Positions 23,963 to 34,052 are shown, counted from the stretch's first letter. The stretch is 64,000 nucleotides of DNA from Allochromatium vinosum DSM 180 (GCF_000025485.1 NC_013851.1:46001-110000); one strand, 5' to 3'. Numbers and translations: made by a program. The notes: generated by a model from the sequence alone, not told the origin.

Positions 23963-25036
23963 TCAATCGGCCGGATTGGTCTTGGTGGTGCGCCGGCGTG
24001 CCGGAGCCTTGGCGGCCGGGGCGGGCGACCGGAGCGCGGTGGCGGGCTTGGTGGCCGGCTCCTCGCCGGCCAGGGCCGCGACGCGACGTTCCAGACTGTG
24101 CAGGCTGTGACGCAGGGCCTTGTTCTCGCGACGGGTCTCCTGGAGACGGTCCTGGAGGGTGCGCAGTTCGCTGCGGGTCGGCATGTTCAATGCACCCAGG
24201 TTCTCGTCGACCAGGATCGACATGCGCTTCTTGAGCGCCATCTGGGCGTTGACCAGCCGGCCGTGGATGCGGGCGTACTCCGGGGTGGCGACCTCGTCGG
24301 CATAGGCGCCTTCGCAGCAGGCGACCCAGTTGTCATAGAGCGCGCGCGCCGAGTCGATGGTTTTGCCGCTGTCGATGACACCCTGGATGTAGGAACCCAT
24401 GTGCTCGACCGACTTCATGCCGAGCTTGGTGTAGACGTTGGTGTATTCCTGGAGCGCGGCCTGGTACTCCATGGCGCTGCGCATCAGCTCCTGATACTGG
24501 CTCTGCTCCTCGCGGGTGTAGCCGAGACCGGGCGCCGAGAGGGCTCGATCAAGACTGTCCTTGAACTGCTCGTGGGGCATGTTGCGCAGCATGTCGCCCG
24601 GCATCGGCGACATCGAGGACATCATGCGCTGCCAGTTGTCGAGCGGCAGCTCCCAGAACGACATCAGGCGCTGCATGGTGTTGCCGCCGTCGTCGAGCGA
24701 GCCGCTGAAGCGCTTCTGCATGTCTTCGAGCGTCTTGGTCCAGAGCTCCAAGCCGTTGCCGGCGTTGCCCTCGTCGGCGCGTTTGGCGAAGGTGTCGGCG
24801 AGACGGAAGAAGTTCTTGCCCTGCTCCATCATCTTCTCCATGAACGAGCGCGACAGATCCGGGGCGGCGGGCGCCATGGCTTTCCACCACTGATCGATGG
24901 CCGCCTCCCAGGGCGTGGTGGCCGAACTGGAGGCGCTGTCCAGACCCATGGCCTTGCGGCTCATGTCGGTCCAGTTGTCCCAGTACTTGCGTTGCAGTTC
25001 GAGCCAATCGTCATTGAAGAAATTAGTGTTGCTCAT
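23963..25036 (-). CDS. phaE: Class III PHA synthase subunit E
   Basis: Non-catalytic partner of PhaC. 357 aa, the length of A. vinosum PhaE. Helical, Met/Gln-rich, with conserved NFFNDDWLELQRKYWDNW start and PMPGDMLRNMPHEQF in the middle. A coiled coil (RTLQDRLQETRRENKALRHSL) lies near 290-320, then an Ala/Pro/Lys-rich basic tail. Transcribed divergently from phaA, sharing a 150-bp promoter region with a probable PhaR site. Confidence 0.96.
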   Translation of the reverse strand: MSNTNFFNDDWLELQRKYWDNWTDMSRKAMGLDSASSSATTPWEAAIDQWWKAMAPAAPDLSRSFMEKMMEQGKNFFRLADTFAKRADEGNAGNGLELWTKTLEDMQKRFSGSLDDGGNTMQRLMSFWELPLDNWQRMMSSMSPMPGDMLRNMPHEQFKDSLDRALSAPGLGYTREEQSQYQELMRSAMEYQAALQEYTNVYTKLGMKSVEHMGSYIQGVIDSGKTIDSARALYDNWVACCEGAYADEVATPEYARIHGRLVNAQMALKKRMSILVDENLGALNMPTRSELRTLQDRLQETRRENKALRHSLHSLERRVAALAGEEPATKPATALRSPAPAAKAPARRRTTKTNPAD

Positions 25037-25087
25037 GGACGTACCCTCCTCGTGGCGCGTGGTGTTGGGCGAACGGTATCATGCGGA

Positions 25088-25106
25088 TTTGTGCACTGCA
25101 ACAAAG
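25088..25106. promoter_or_regulatory. Probable PhaR operator between phaE and phaA
   Basis: The sequence TTTGTGCACTGCAACAAAG contains the 12-mer TTGTGCACTGCA, which also occurs (inverted) in the dyad upstream of phaP. It lies in the divergent phaE/phaA promoter. PhaR proteins bind TGC-rich elements at pha promoters, and phaR is encoded 1.4 kb away. Operator function is inferred. Confidence 0.55.
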
Positions 25107-25186
25107 ATGCGTAGAATCCACAGGCCGCGACCCCATATCGGGGACGCCCGTCCATTTCCAATCAGAATCCAGAGGACATCCACGCC

Positions 25187-26371
<1,185 letters not shown>

Positions 26372-26432
26372 GCCGTCGTCCGCCGGTCTGAATCGCCGGC
26401 GGACCGAGCCTCCTGAATCGCTCCAGGCACTG

Positions 26433-26466
26433 AACGCCCTGCCGATCCCGGATCGGTGGGGCGTTT
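26433..26466 (+). terminator. Terminator-like hairpin after phaA
   Basis: Nested dyad: AACGCCC / GGGCGTT outside, CCGATC / GATCGG inside, followed only by TTTG. Lies 62 bp past phaA and before phaR. A second hairpin (TCCGCCGG / CCGGCGGA) sits just before it at about 26378-26402. Probably reduces read-through into phaR. Confidence 0.6.
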
Positions 26467-26517
26467 GCGCGCTTGGGGTAGACTTGCCGAACGACCAGCC
26501 GAACCGCCCGGGTGCCC

Positions 26518-26979
26518 ATGAACAGCGAGCGCATCATCAAGAAGTATCCGAACCGCCGCCTCTACGACACCGAGGTCAGCCGCTATATCACCCTCGCCGA
26601 TGTGCGCGATCTGGTGATGAGCGGACAGCCCTTCCGCGTCCTCGACAGCGCCAACGACAGCGATATCACCCGTTCCATCCTGCTCCAGATCATGCTGGAG
26701 GAGGAGACCGGCGGTCAGCCGCTGTTCAGCGCCAACATGCTGGCCCAGATCATCCGCTTCTACGGCGGCACCCTTCAGGGCACCTTCGCCCGCTATCTGG
26801 AATCTTCACTCGACCTGTTCGCCAAGCAGCAACAGGAAGTGACCAAGGCACTCACCGACAATCCCTTCGGGACGGTGACACGCCTGACTCAGAAGAACGT
26901 CGAGATCTGGGCTGATCTCCAGGACGAACTCATGCGCGCGGCTGGCTTTCCGGTCGCGCCGCGCAAGAAAAAAGAATAA
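26518..26979 (+). CDS. phaR: PHA synthesis repressor PhaR
   Basis: 153 aa from the ATG at 26518 (a GTG two codons earlier is possible). N-terminal PHB/PHA-accumulation DNA-binding domain IIKKYPNRRLYDTEVSRYITLADVRDLV, then the accumulation-regulator repeat region (SILLQIMLEEE, NMLAQIIRFYGG) and a basic C-terminus. In other bacteria PhaR binds both pha promoters and nascent PHA granules, releasing phasin genes when polymer forms. Corresponds to orf4 of the A. vinosum pha locus. Confidence 0.92.
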   Translation: MNSERIIKKYPNRRLYDTEVSRYITLADVRDLVMSGQPFRVLDSANDSDITRSILLQIMLEEETGGQPLFSANMLAQIIRFYGGTLQGTFARYLESSLDLFAKQQQEVTKALTDNPFGTVTRLTQKNVEIWADLQDELMRAAGFPVAPRKKKE

Positions 26980-27025
26980 TGAGGATTGCGAAAATTGCGC
27001 TTGACGGCCGTCGGTCACAGCTTTA

Positions 27026-27056
27026 TTGTGCAATGCAACATTGCTGCACTGCACAA
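27026..27056. promoter_or_regulatory. Probable PhaR operator upstream of phaP
   Basis: Near-perfect inverted repeat TTGTGCAATGCA - 7 bp - TGCACTGCACAA (11 of 12 positions pair), 20 bp before the phaP start. One arm matches the 12-mer found in the phaE/phaA promoter. Position over the promoter and ribosome-site region fits a repressor site. Confidence 0.65.
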
Positions 27057-27075
27057 ACCTTACGGAGAGATGATC

Positions 27076-27438
27076 ATGAACACCACCGACAGCCTCAAGA
27101 CCGTCAACGAGTGGACCAACAAGAGCGTCGAGCGCATGACCAGCTTCGGTGAGCTGAACGTGCGTCTGTTCGAGAAGCTGGCCGCCCGTCAGATGGACGC
27201 CGTGAACCTGTACATGGATCACAGCATGCGCCTGATGAAGCTGGCCACCGAGTCCAAGGGTTACAATGACCTCTTCAAGGGTCAGGTCGACGCTACCAAG
27301 GAACTGAGCGAGCGCGTCATGGCCGAGAGCAAGGCCACCATGCAGTTCTTCGGCGATGCCCGCGACGAATACCGCGTGTGGTTCGAGAAGAGCCTGAACG
27401 ACGTCAGCGAAGATCTGCGCAAGAGCGTCGCCGTCTAA
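27076..27438 (+). CDS. phaP: Phasin
   Basis: Coats PHA granules. 120 aa from the ATG at 27076, chosen for GGAGAG spaced about six bases upstream. Entirely amphipathic helix: SLKTVNEWTNKSVERMTSFGELN, then LAARQMDAVNLYMDHSMRLMK and VMAESKATMQFFGDARDEYRVW, typical of the phasin_2/TIGR01841-like group. Lies between phaR and phaB as in A. vinosum. Confidence 0.93.
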   Translation: MNTTDSLKTVNEWTNKSVERMTSFGELNVRLFEKLAARQMDAVNLYMDHSMRLMKLATESKGYNDLFKGQVDATKELSERVMAESKATMQFFGDARDEYRVWFEKSLNDVSEDLRKSVAV

Positions 27439-27460
27439 AGACGCCGACCTCTGGGCCATC

Positions 27461-27480
27461 GCGATCCAGGGATGGATCGC
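27461..27480 (+). other. Hairpin after phaP
   Basis: Perfect stem GCGATCCA-GGGA-TGGATCGC 22 bp past the phaP stop, without a T-run. Probably an attenuating or mRNA-stabilising element that lets abundant phasin message outlast the phaB part. Confidence 0.45.
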
Positions 27481-27626
27481 CATTGGTCATGCTTCCGGAT
27501 CGGCCGGGAGCACGCCCAATGGAACCAACGCTTCACCTTGCCTGCCGCTTGGTAGTAAAGTGGCCTTGAAGTTCGACGACACTGTTCAACGTTCTCAATA
27601 ATTCCAAAGATTCCTGGAGGAACCCC

Positions 27627-28367
27627 ATGGCTCGTATCGCACTCGTCACCGGCGGCATCGGCGGCATCGGCACTTCGATCTGCACACGCCTGGCAAAGGA
27701 TGGCTGCACCGTCGTGGCGAACTGCCATCCGTCCGAGGCGGCCGCCGCCGAAGAGTGGAAGCAGGCCCGTGCCGCCGAGGGGTTCGACATCGCCGTCTTT
27801 ACCGCTGACGTGTCCTCGTTCGACGACAGCGCGCGCATGGTTCGCGAGATCACAGAGCAGGTCGGTCCCATCGACATCCTGGTCAACTGTGCCGGCATCA
27901 CCCGCGACAAGACCTTCAAGAAGATGGAGCAGGCGCACTGGGAGGCCGTGATCAACGTCAACCTCAACAGCGTCTTCAACGTCACCCGTCAGGTGTGGGA
28001 CGGGATGCTGGAGCGCGGCTTCGGGCGTATCATCAACATCTCGTCGGTCAACGGTCAGCGCGGCCAGTTCGGTCAGGCCAACTATTCCGCCGCCAAGGCC
28101 GGTATGCACGGCTTCACCATGGCTCTGGCTCAGGAGGGTGCGTCCAAGGGCGTGACCGTCAACACCATCTCGCCCGGCTATGTCGAGACGGCCATGACCC
28201 TGGCGATGAACGACGATGTGCGCAACAGCATCATCAGCGGTATTCCGATGCGTCGCATGGCTCAGCCTGATGAGATCGCCGCCGCCATCGCTTTCCTGGC
28301 CGGCGACGAGAGCGGTTATATGACGGGCGCCAATCTGCCGGTCAACGGCGGTCTGTTCATGCATTGA
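27627..28367 (+). CDS. phaB: Acetoacetyl-CoA reductase
   Basis: Reduces acetoacetyl-CoA to 3-hydroxybutyryl-CoA for PhaEC. 246 aa short-chain dehydrogenase: cofactor motif TGGIGGIG (8-15), NCAG at 87-90, catalytic Ser140, Tyr153 and Lys157, and the VKGVTVN-like strand GVTVNTISPGYVETAM. GGAGGA ribosome site upstream. Ends at a strong terminator. Confidence 0.97.
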   Translation: MARIALVTGGIGGIGTSICTRLAKDGCTVVANCHPSEAAAAEEWKQARAAEGFDIAVFTADVSSFDDSARMVREITEQVGPIDILVNCAGITRDKTFKKMEQAHWEAVINVNLNSVFNVTRQVWDGMLERGFGRIINISSVNGQRGQFGQANYSAAKAGMHGFTMALAQEGASKGVTVNTISPGYVETAMTLAMNDDVRNSIISGIPMRRMAQPDEIAAAIAFLAGDESGYMTGANLPVNGGLFMH

Positions 28368-28465
28368 TTTAGATCATACCGGGCCGAATACGAAACACTG
28401 ACAATGGCCCGGTGTTTCAGGATCTCACCGAGTCCTCCTCGTCTCTCTCATCATGAGACGTTTAC

Positions 28466-28492
28466 AGCCCGGCGCCAGCCGGGCTTTTTTTT
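28466..28492 (+). terminator. Intrinsic terminator of pha cluster
   Basis: Stem AGCCCGGC-GCCA-GCCGGGCT followed by eight T. A textbook terminator about 100 bp after phaB and 25 bp before the next gene. Confidence 0.95.
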
Positions 28493-28516
28493 GTGTAGAA
28501 TCGAATCGCCCATCCG

Positions 28517-29281
28517 ATGAACGCTGTGATGACCGACGTACGCGATCTGATCCGCTACTGCGATGACGTGCTCGACGCGGCGCGCTTCGCCGACTATGCG
28601 CCGAATGGTTTGCAAGTGGAGGGCGAACGGCCGCTCCAGCGGCTGGTGTCGGGCGTGACGGCCAGCGCCGCGTTGATCGAGGCCGCGATCGCGGAGCACG
28701 CCGACGCCATTCTGGTCCATCATGGCTGGTTCTGGAAGAACGAGAATCCCTGCCTGATCGGCATCAAGGGGCAGCGCGCAAGGACATTGCTCAGCGCGGG
28801 TGTGAGTCTGATCGCCTATCATCTGCCGCTCGATGCCCATCCCGAACTCGGCAACAATGCCACACTCGGTCGCCGGCTCGATTTCATCGACATGGAACCG
28901 ACCGCACTGGCCAATGGTCTGCTGTGGGTCGGTCGATTGGCTCAGCCCATGACGCCTGCGTCCTTCACGGAGCATGTCTCGCAACGGCTTGCACGCCCGG
29001 CGCTGCGGGTTGGGCGCGAGACGGGATCAATCGAACGCGTGGCGTGGTGTACGGGCGGCTGTCAGGGTTATATCGAACAGGCCGCCAGCCTCGGCGTCGA
29101 CGCCTTCCTCAGCGGCGAACTCTCCGAGCAGACCACGCATCAGGCGCGTGAACTGGGGCTTTGTTATCTGGCCGCTGGCCATCATGCCACCGAACGCTAT
29201 GGCGTTCAGGCACTTGGCAAGCATCTGGCCGAACGCTTTGGGCTGTGGCATCGATTCGTCGAGATCGACAATCCAGCGTGA
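28517..29281 (+). CDS. Nif3-like dinuclear metal centre protein
   Basis: 254 aa NIF3/YbgI family; a possible second ATG is at 28529. Metal ligands are visible in ILVHHGWFW (His-His), AYHLPLDAHPELGNN and AAGHHATERYGVQALGKHL. Family members form toroidal hexamers with a two-metal site; proposed activities include GTP cyclohydrolase-like and DNA-related roles, unsettled. Between the pha terminator and petA. Confidence 0.88.
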   Translation: MNAVMTDVRDLIRYCDDVLDAARFADYAPNGLQVEGERPLQRLVSGVTASAALIEAAIAEHADAILVHHGWFWKNENPCLIGIKGQRARTLLSAGVSLIAYHLPLDAHPELGNNATLGRRLDFIDMEPTALANGLLWVGRLAQPMTPASFTEHVSQRLARPALRVGRETGSIERVAWCTGGCQGYIEQAASLGVDAFLSGELSEQTTHQARELGLCYLAAGHHATERYGVQALGKHLAERFGLWHRFVEIDNPA

Positions 29282-29487
29282 CGGGCGTCCGGCGTGGCGC
29301 TGTTGGGGGTGGTCGTATTCGCACCGTCCTTGACCAATCCCGCTGAAATCACGGAGAATGCGCGGTCGATTTTGCATCGATCGTCCTATTCTCAAAATTT
29401 TCCACCTGAAGTTTCATCCAAGCTGCGTGGGGCTTCGCCTGGGGCTTGCCGTGGGCGATGCTTGCATCAGCCGGGGGATATTGGCCT

Positions 29488-30081
29488 ATGAGCGCGCAAG
29501 GCGTGAACAAAATGAGGCGACGAGTGCTCGTTGCCGCGACCAGCGTGGTCGGTGCCGTTGGTGCCGGCTACGCGCTCGTCCCGTTCGTCGCATCGATGAA
29601 TCCGAGTGCCCGTGCTCGGGCGGCCGGTGCACCAGTCGAGGCGGACATCAGCAAACTGGAGCCGGGCGCCCTCCTGCGCGTCAAGTGGCGCGGTAAGCCG
29701 GTATGGGTGGTGCATCGCTCGCCCGAGATGCTGGCAGCGCTGTCCAGTAATGATCCCAAGCTGGTCGACCCCACCTCCGAAGTGCCCCAGCAGCCGGACT
29801 ACTGCAAGAACCCGACGCGCTCGATCAAGCCCGAGTATCTGGTCGCCATCGGTATCTGCACCCATCTGGGTTGCTCGCCGACCTATCGCCCCGAGTTCGG
29901 ACCCGATGACCTGGGTTCCGACTGGAAGGGCGGCTTCCACTGTCCCTGTCACGGCTCGCGGTTCGACCTGGCGGCGCGCGTGTTCAAGAACGTCCCGGCG
30001 CCCACCAATCTGGTGATCCCGAAGCACGTTTATCTCAACGACACCACCATCCTCATTGGTGAGGATCGAGGGAGCGCCTGA
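29488..30081 (+). CDS. petA: Rieske iron-sulfur subunit of cytochrome bc1
   Basis: Electron acceptor from quinol in the bc1 complex. 197 aa from the ATG at 29488 (GGGGGATA upstream). N-terminal RRR plus a hydrophobic anchor (12-34) suggests Tat-dependent insertion. [2Fe-2S] ligands in CTHLGC (Cys124, His126, Cys129) and CPCHGS (Cys152, His155). Its stop overlaps the petB start (TGATG). Serves cyclic photosynthetic and respiratory electron flow. Confidence 0.96.
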   Translation: MSAQGVNKMRRRVLVAATSVVGAVGAGYALVPFVASMNPSARARAAGAPVEADISKLEPGALLRVKWRGKPVWVVHRSPEMLAALSSNDPKLVDPTSEVPQQPDYCKNPTRSIKPEYLVAIGICTHLGCSPTYRPEFGPDDLGSDWKGGFHCPCHGSRFDLAARVFKNVPAPTNLVIPKHVYLNDTTILIGEDRGSA

Positions 30082-31325
30082 TGAGTGCTGAAAAGACCGA
30101 AAACCTCAGTTGGATCGACAAGCGATTCCCGCTGTCGGAGACCTGGCGTAACCATCTCTCCGAATACTATGCTCCGAAGAACTTGAACTTCTGGTCGTTC
30201 TTCGGCTCGCTGGCCATCCTGACGCTGGTCATCCAGATCGTCACGGGCGTGTGGCTGGCCATGAGCTACAAGCCGGATGCCGGTCTGGCCTTCGCCTCGG
30301 TCGAGTACATCATGCGTGATGTCGACTGGGGCTGGCTGATCCGCTACATGCATTCGACCGGCGCCTCGATGTTCTTCATCGTCATCTATCTGCACATGTT
30401 CCGCGGGCTGCTGTGGGGTTCCTACCGCAAGCCGCGCGAGCTGCTGTGGATGATCGGTGTCGTCATCTATCTGGTGATGATGGCCACCGCCTTCTTCGGT
30501 TATCTGCTGCCTTGGGGTCAGATGTCCTATTGGGGCGCGCAGGTCATTGTCAACCTGTTCGCGGCGGTTCCGGTCGTCGGTGAGGATCTCTCGGTCTGGG
30601 TGCGCGGCGACTTCGTCATCTCCGACGCGACCCTCAACCGCTTCTTCGCCTTCCACTTCCTGCTGCCTTTCCTGCTCGCCGGGCTGGTGTTCCTGCACAT
30701 CGTCGCTCTGCATCACGTCGGTTCCAACAACCCCGACGGCATCGAGATCAAGGAAGGCCCCAAGGGCAACCGCTGGAGCGACAAGGCCCCGGCCGACGGC
30801 ATCCCCTTCCATCCCTATTACACCGTCAAGGATCTGATGGGCGTGGTGGTGTTCCTGGCCATCTTCGGCTACGTCATGTTCTTCAACCCGACCATGGGCG
30901 GGTTGTTCCTGGAGGCGCCGAACTTCCAGCCGGCCAACCCGATGCAGACCCCCGCGCACATCGCGCCGGTCTGGTACTTCACGCCCTTCTACGCCATGCT
31001 GCGCGCGGTGCCGCCCATGTATGGCTCGCAGTTCCCCGGCGTTGTGGTGATGTTTGCGGCCATCCTGATCCTGTTCGTGCTGCCCTGGCTCGACCGTAGC
31101 CCGGTGAAGTCGATGCGCTACAAGGGACCGATCTTCAAGTGGGCGACCGGCATCTTTGTCGTCTCCTTCGTGGCCCTGGCCTGGTTGGGCATCCAGCCGG
31201 CGTCCGATTTCTACACCCTGCTGTCGCAGATCTTCACCGTGCTGTATTTCGCCTACTTCCTGCTGATGCCGATCTACAGCTCGCTGGACAAGACCAAGCC
31301 CGTTCCTGAGAGGGTGACATCATGA
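30081..31325 (+). CDS. petB: Cytochrome b of bc1 complex
   Basis: 414 aa, eight predicted membrane helices, with both heme b and quinone sites. Visible: WLIRYMHSTGASMFFIVIYLHMFRG (His ligands in helix II), the FHFLLPFLLAGLVFLHIVALHHVGSNNP segment (helix IV ligands), and a PXWY quinol-site motif (PVWYFTPFYAMLRAVP). Longer than the split b6/IV form, so a bc1-type single chain. Overlaps petC by 4 bp. Confidence 0.97.
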   Translation: MSAEKTENLSWIDKRFPLSETWRNHLSEYYAPKNLNFWSFFGSLAILTLVIQIVTGVWLAMSYKPDAGLAFASVEYIMRDVDWGWLIRYMHSTGASMFFIVIYLHMFRGLLWGSYRKPRELLWMIGVVIYLVMMATAFFGYLLPWGQMSYWGAQVIVNLFAAVPVVGEDLSVWVRGDFVISDATLNRFFAFHFLLPFLLAGLVFLHIVALHHVGSNNPDGIEIKEGPKGNRWSDKAPADGIPFHPYYTVKDLMGVVVFLAIFGYVMFFNPTMGGLFLEAPNFQPANPMQTPAHIAPVWYFTPFYAMLRAVPPMYGSQFPGVVVMFAAILILFVLPWLDRSPVKSMRYKGPIFKWATGIFVVSFVALAWLGIQPASDFYTLLSQIFTVLYFAYFLLMPIYSSLDKTKPVPERVTS

Positions 31326-32056
31326 GAAAGCTGATCCTGGCCACCTTCTTGCTCCTGGCGCCTACGGCCCTGCTGGCCTCCGGCGGGGGCGAGCACTTGG
31401 AATCCGCCAACATCGATCTGCGCGATCAGGCCTCCTTGCAGCGCGGCGCCAAGTACTTCATGAATTACTGCACGGGTTGTCACTCGCTGCAGTACATGCG
31501 CTACAACCGTCTCGCCAAGGATCTTGGCATCGACGAGATCGCACTGCGTCAGAACCTGCTCTTCGGCGACGCCAAGCCGGGCGACCTCATCACCAAGGCC
31601 ATGACCGACGATGATGCGCTCAAGTGGTTCGGCGTGGTTCCGCCGGATCTGACGCTGGTGACGCGCTGGCGCTCGCCGGATTGGGTCTACACTTATCTCA
31701 AGAGCTTCTATCTGGACGACACGCGCCCCTATGGCGTCAACAACGTGCTCTTCCCGCTGGTTGGTATGCCGCACGTCCTGGGTGATCTCCAGGGACGTCA
31801 GGAGGCCGTCATGGAGCCGTCGCACGAGCCAGGCGGCGAGCCGACCATCAAGGGTGTGAAGCTGGTCGAGGAAGGCGGACTGTCGCCGCAGGAATACGAC
31901 ACCATGGTGCGGGACATCACCAACTTCCTGACCTATGCGGGTGAACCCTTCCAGCTCGAACGTGAGCGCATCGGTCGTTATGTGCTCCTGTTCCTGGGCT
32001 TCCTGTTCATCCTGGCCTATCTCCTCAAGAAGGAGTATTGGAAGGACGTCCACTGA
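31322..32056 (+). CDS. petC: Cytochrome c1 of bc1 complex
   Basis: 244 aa: signal peptide (about 1-19), heme attachment CTGCH at 50-54, methionine ligand region around LVGMPHVLGD, and a C-terminal membrane anchor (about 219-236, VLLFLGFLFILAYLLKKEYW). Faces the periplasm and passes electrons to soluble carriers such as HiPIP or c8. Last gene of petABC. Confidence 0.96.
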   Translation: MRKLILATFLLLAPTALLASGGGEHLESANIDLRDQASLQRGAKYFMNYCTGCHSLQYMRYNRLAKDLGIDEIALRQNLLFGDAKPGDLITKAMTDDDALKWFGVVPPDLTLVTRWRSPDWVYTYLKSFYLDDTRPYGVNNVLFPLVGMPHVLGDLQGRQEAVMEPSHEPGGEPTIKGVKLVEEGGLSPQEYDTMVRDITNFLTYAGEPFQLERERIGRYVLLFLGFLFILAYLLKKEYWKDVH

Positions 32057-32068
32057 TCGGACGCCACG

Positions 32069-32101
32069 GCGGCGGTCTAGGACTAGACCGCCGCTTTCGT
32101 T
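32069..32101 (+). terminator. Terminator of petABC
   Basis: Eleven-bp stem GCGGCGGTCTA / TAGACCGCCGC with a GGAC loop and a short TTTCGTT tail, 13 bp after petC. The weak T-run suggests some read-through to sspA. Confidence 0.75.
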
Positions 32102-32125
32102 CCCGCCTTGTCAATCGGTACTGCA

Positions 32126-32734
32126 ATGACCCTCTATTCCGATCCTACCTGTCCCTATTGTCATCGGGTCAGAATGGTCCTGGCCGAGAAAGGAATCGCG
32201 GTCGACGTGGTGGACGTCGATGCCAAGGCCCTGCCCGACGAGGTGATGGACTTCAACCCCTATGGGACGGTCCCGACCTTTGTCGATCGCGATCTGCGTC
32301 TCTATGAGTCGCGGATCATCATGGAATATCTCGACGAGCGCTTCCCCCATCCGCCGCTGCTGCCGGTCGATCCGGTCTCGCGCGCGAATGCACGGCTGTT
32401 CATGTACCGCGTCGATCGCGACTGGTATTCGCTCATGGGCCGCATCCTCCATGGCGAGGGCGGCGAGGTGGAGCAGGCGCGCAAGGAACTGCGCGAGAGC
32501 CTGACCGCCACCGCGCCCGTGTTCGGGGCCCACGCCTTCTTCATGAGCGAGGAGTTCTCGCTGGTGGACTGCTGTGTCGCGCCGCTGTTGTGGCGTCTGC
32601 CGGTACTCGGCGTCGAACTGCCCAAGCAGGCCGATCCGATCCGGGTCTACATGAAGCGGATCTTCACCTGGGAAGCCTTCCGTCGCAGCCTCACCGAGGC
32701 CGAAAAAGAGATGATCGCGGATATCCGCCGATGA
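32126..32734 (+). CDS. sspA: Stringent starvation protein A
   Basis: RNA-polymerase-associated, glutathione-S-transferase-fold regulator. 202 aa: thioredoxin-like N-terminal half with CPYC-HRVRMVLAEKGI, GTVPTFVDRDLRLYESRIIMEYLDERFPHPPLLP, then an all-helical C-terminal domain. The ATG at 32126 is chosen; a TTG six codons upstream is less likely. Overlaps sspB by 4 bp, the standard sspAB operon. Found next to petABC in many gammaproteobacteria. Confidence 0.93.
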   Translation: MTLYSDPTCPYCHRVRMVLAEKGIAVDVVDVDAKALPDEVMDFNPYGTVPTFVDRDLRLYESRIIMEYLDERFPHPPLLPVDPVSRANARLFMYRVDRDWYSLMGRILHGEGGEVEQARKELRESLTATAPVFGAHAFFMSEEFSLVDCCVAPLLWRLPVLGVELPKQADPIRVYMKRIFTWEAFRRSLTEAEKEMIADIRR

Positions 32735-33216
32735 ACGACACCACCGATGACCGCATGACATCCAGCAAGCCCTATCTGGTCCGGGCCATCTACGAATGGA
32801 TCCTGGACAATCAGATGACACCGCATCTGGTGGTGGACGCGGATTTCCCCGACACGCGCGTGCCGATGGAGTTCGTCGCCGACGGGCGCATCGTGCTCAA
32901 TATTGCACCGGGCGCGGTGCGCGGACTGGTCATCGGCAACGAGTGGATCGAGTTCGGGGCGCGCTTCGGCGGCACGGCGCGCGAGGTGCTGGTGCCGACC
33001 GAGGCGGTCGTCGGTATCTTCACCCGCGAGAACGGGCAGGGCATGGTCTTTCCCGACCCAACGTATCCCGAGCCGACCCAGGCGGCCAACGCGCCAGCCG
33101 CTTCCGGTCCCAGGTTGACGTCATTGCCCAATACCCAGGGTAGCGCGGGCGACAAGCCCTCACCCGATCGTCCCAAGGGTAAGAAGGGTGCTCCGACGCT
33201 CAAGGTCGTCAAGTAA
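32731..33216 (+). CDS. sspB: ClpXP adaptor SspB
   Basis: Delivers ssrA-tagged proteins to ClpXP. 161 aa: folded substrate-binding domain (PYLVRAIYEWILDNQMTPHLVVDA, ... PGAVRGLVIGNEWIEFGARFGG), a flexible Pro/Ala/Ser-rich linker, and the C-terminal ClpX-binding tail ending TLKVVK. Translationally coupled to sspA. Confidence 0.95.
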   Translation: MNDTTDDRMTSSKPYLVRAIYEWILDNQMTPHLVVDADFPDTRVPMEFVADGRIVLNIAPGAVRGLVIGNEWIEFGARFGGTAREVLVPTEAVVGIFTRENGQGMVFPDPTYPEPTQAANAPAASGPRLTSLPNTQGSAGDKPSPDRPKGKKGAPTLKVVK

Positions 33217-33270
33217 AGCGCGACCTCTCCCCGCATTCGAGCGGTATGGTGGCGCCCGTAGCCTTTGCCT

Positions 33271-33585
33271 TCAGGCGTCCGACACCTGTTCGGGCAACCC
33301 GAAGCTCAGATCTTCCAGGTGCAGTCCGCGCATCACGATATAGCCCTGGCGCCGTCCCATGCCTTCTTCACTGAAGTCGAAGCGATAGACACGCCGCAAT
33401 CGCACGCCCTCTGAACGCCAGCTCAGTCCGAGCCGGCGCAGGGCCACGGCCTGATCGAGGAATTGCAGCTCGCGCTGCCGGCAGGCGGCCTGACAGATTC
33501 CGATCGCGATCTCGCGTGCGCGCAGACTGTCGAGCCAGAACCAGCCGAGCAGCAGCAACAGGCAAACGGTGAGCAGATGACTCAT
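33271..33585 (-). CDS. DUF3301 family membrane-anchored protein
   Basis: 104 aa from the ATG at 33585. One N-terminal membrane helix (residues 3-17) followed by REIAIGICQAACRQRELQFLDQAVAL and RRVYRFDFSEEG with conserved DUF3301 features. Function unknown. The start overlaps the stop of the lipoprotein gene upstream by 4 bp, so the two are co-expressed. Convergent with sspB. Confidence 0.75.
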   Translation of the reverse strand: MSHLLTVCLLLLLGWFWLDSLRAREIAIGICQAACRQRELQFLDQAVALRRLGLSWRSEGVRLRRVYRFDFSEEGMGRRQGYIVMRGLHLEDLSFGLPEQVSDA

Positions 33586-34052
33586 CGCTTGAAGGCGGGC
33601 AGGCCGGATTCGAGCCACCAGGTCTTTTTCTCGGCGTCATAGCGCCAGAGCTGGCGATCCTTGAGCTGCTTGACGACCTGCCGGTCCTCATAGAGATAAT
33701 CGATGGCCACGACCTGGGTAGCCGTCTCCGACTCGGCGTTCATCACCGGCGGCTGAATCACGTCATACCCCGTCAGACGCAGACCCTCAAGGATTTCGGG
33801 TGGGATGGCTTCGTCGCGCCGGTCAGGGGGGAGATAGCTGTAGGCGTTCTCGAAATATCCCCAACGCAGCGCATTCTGATAGCCGTTGGTCGCATTCTGG
33901 AGCGTATCCGTCATCCGATCCTGTTTGACTGGATTGCAGCCGACCAGCATCGCGACCGCCAGTGCCCCGGCGATCACGGATTGCAAGCGACGGTCGGCGG
34001 ACGGCAGGGCGATCGAGTGGATCCGGAACGGTCCAATGGCTGTGGTGCTCAT
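33582..34052 (-). CDS. Predicted lipoprotein
   Basis: 156 aa. Signal ending in the lipobox AMLVGC (Cys about residue 39), preceded by an unusually long N-region; a shorter start was not obvious. The mature part (ATNGYQNALRWGYFENAYSYL, then VVAIDYLYEDRQVVKQLKDRQLWRYDAEKKTWWLESGLP) looks like a small NTF2-like or outer-membrane-attached domain. Function unknown; coupled with the DUF3301 gene. Confidence 0.7.
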   Translation of the reverse strand: MSTTAIGPFRIHSIALPSADRRLQSVIAGALAVAMLVGCNPVKQDRMTDTLQNATNGYQNALRWGYFENAYSYLPPDRRDEAIPPEILEGLRLTGYDVIQPPVMNAESETATQVVAIDYLYEDRQVVKQLKDRQLWRYDAEKKTWWLESGLPAFKR

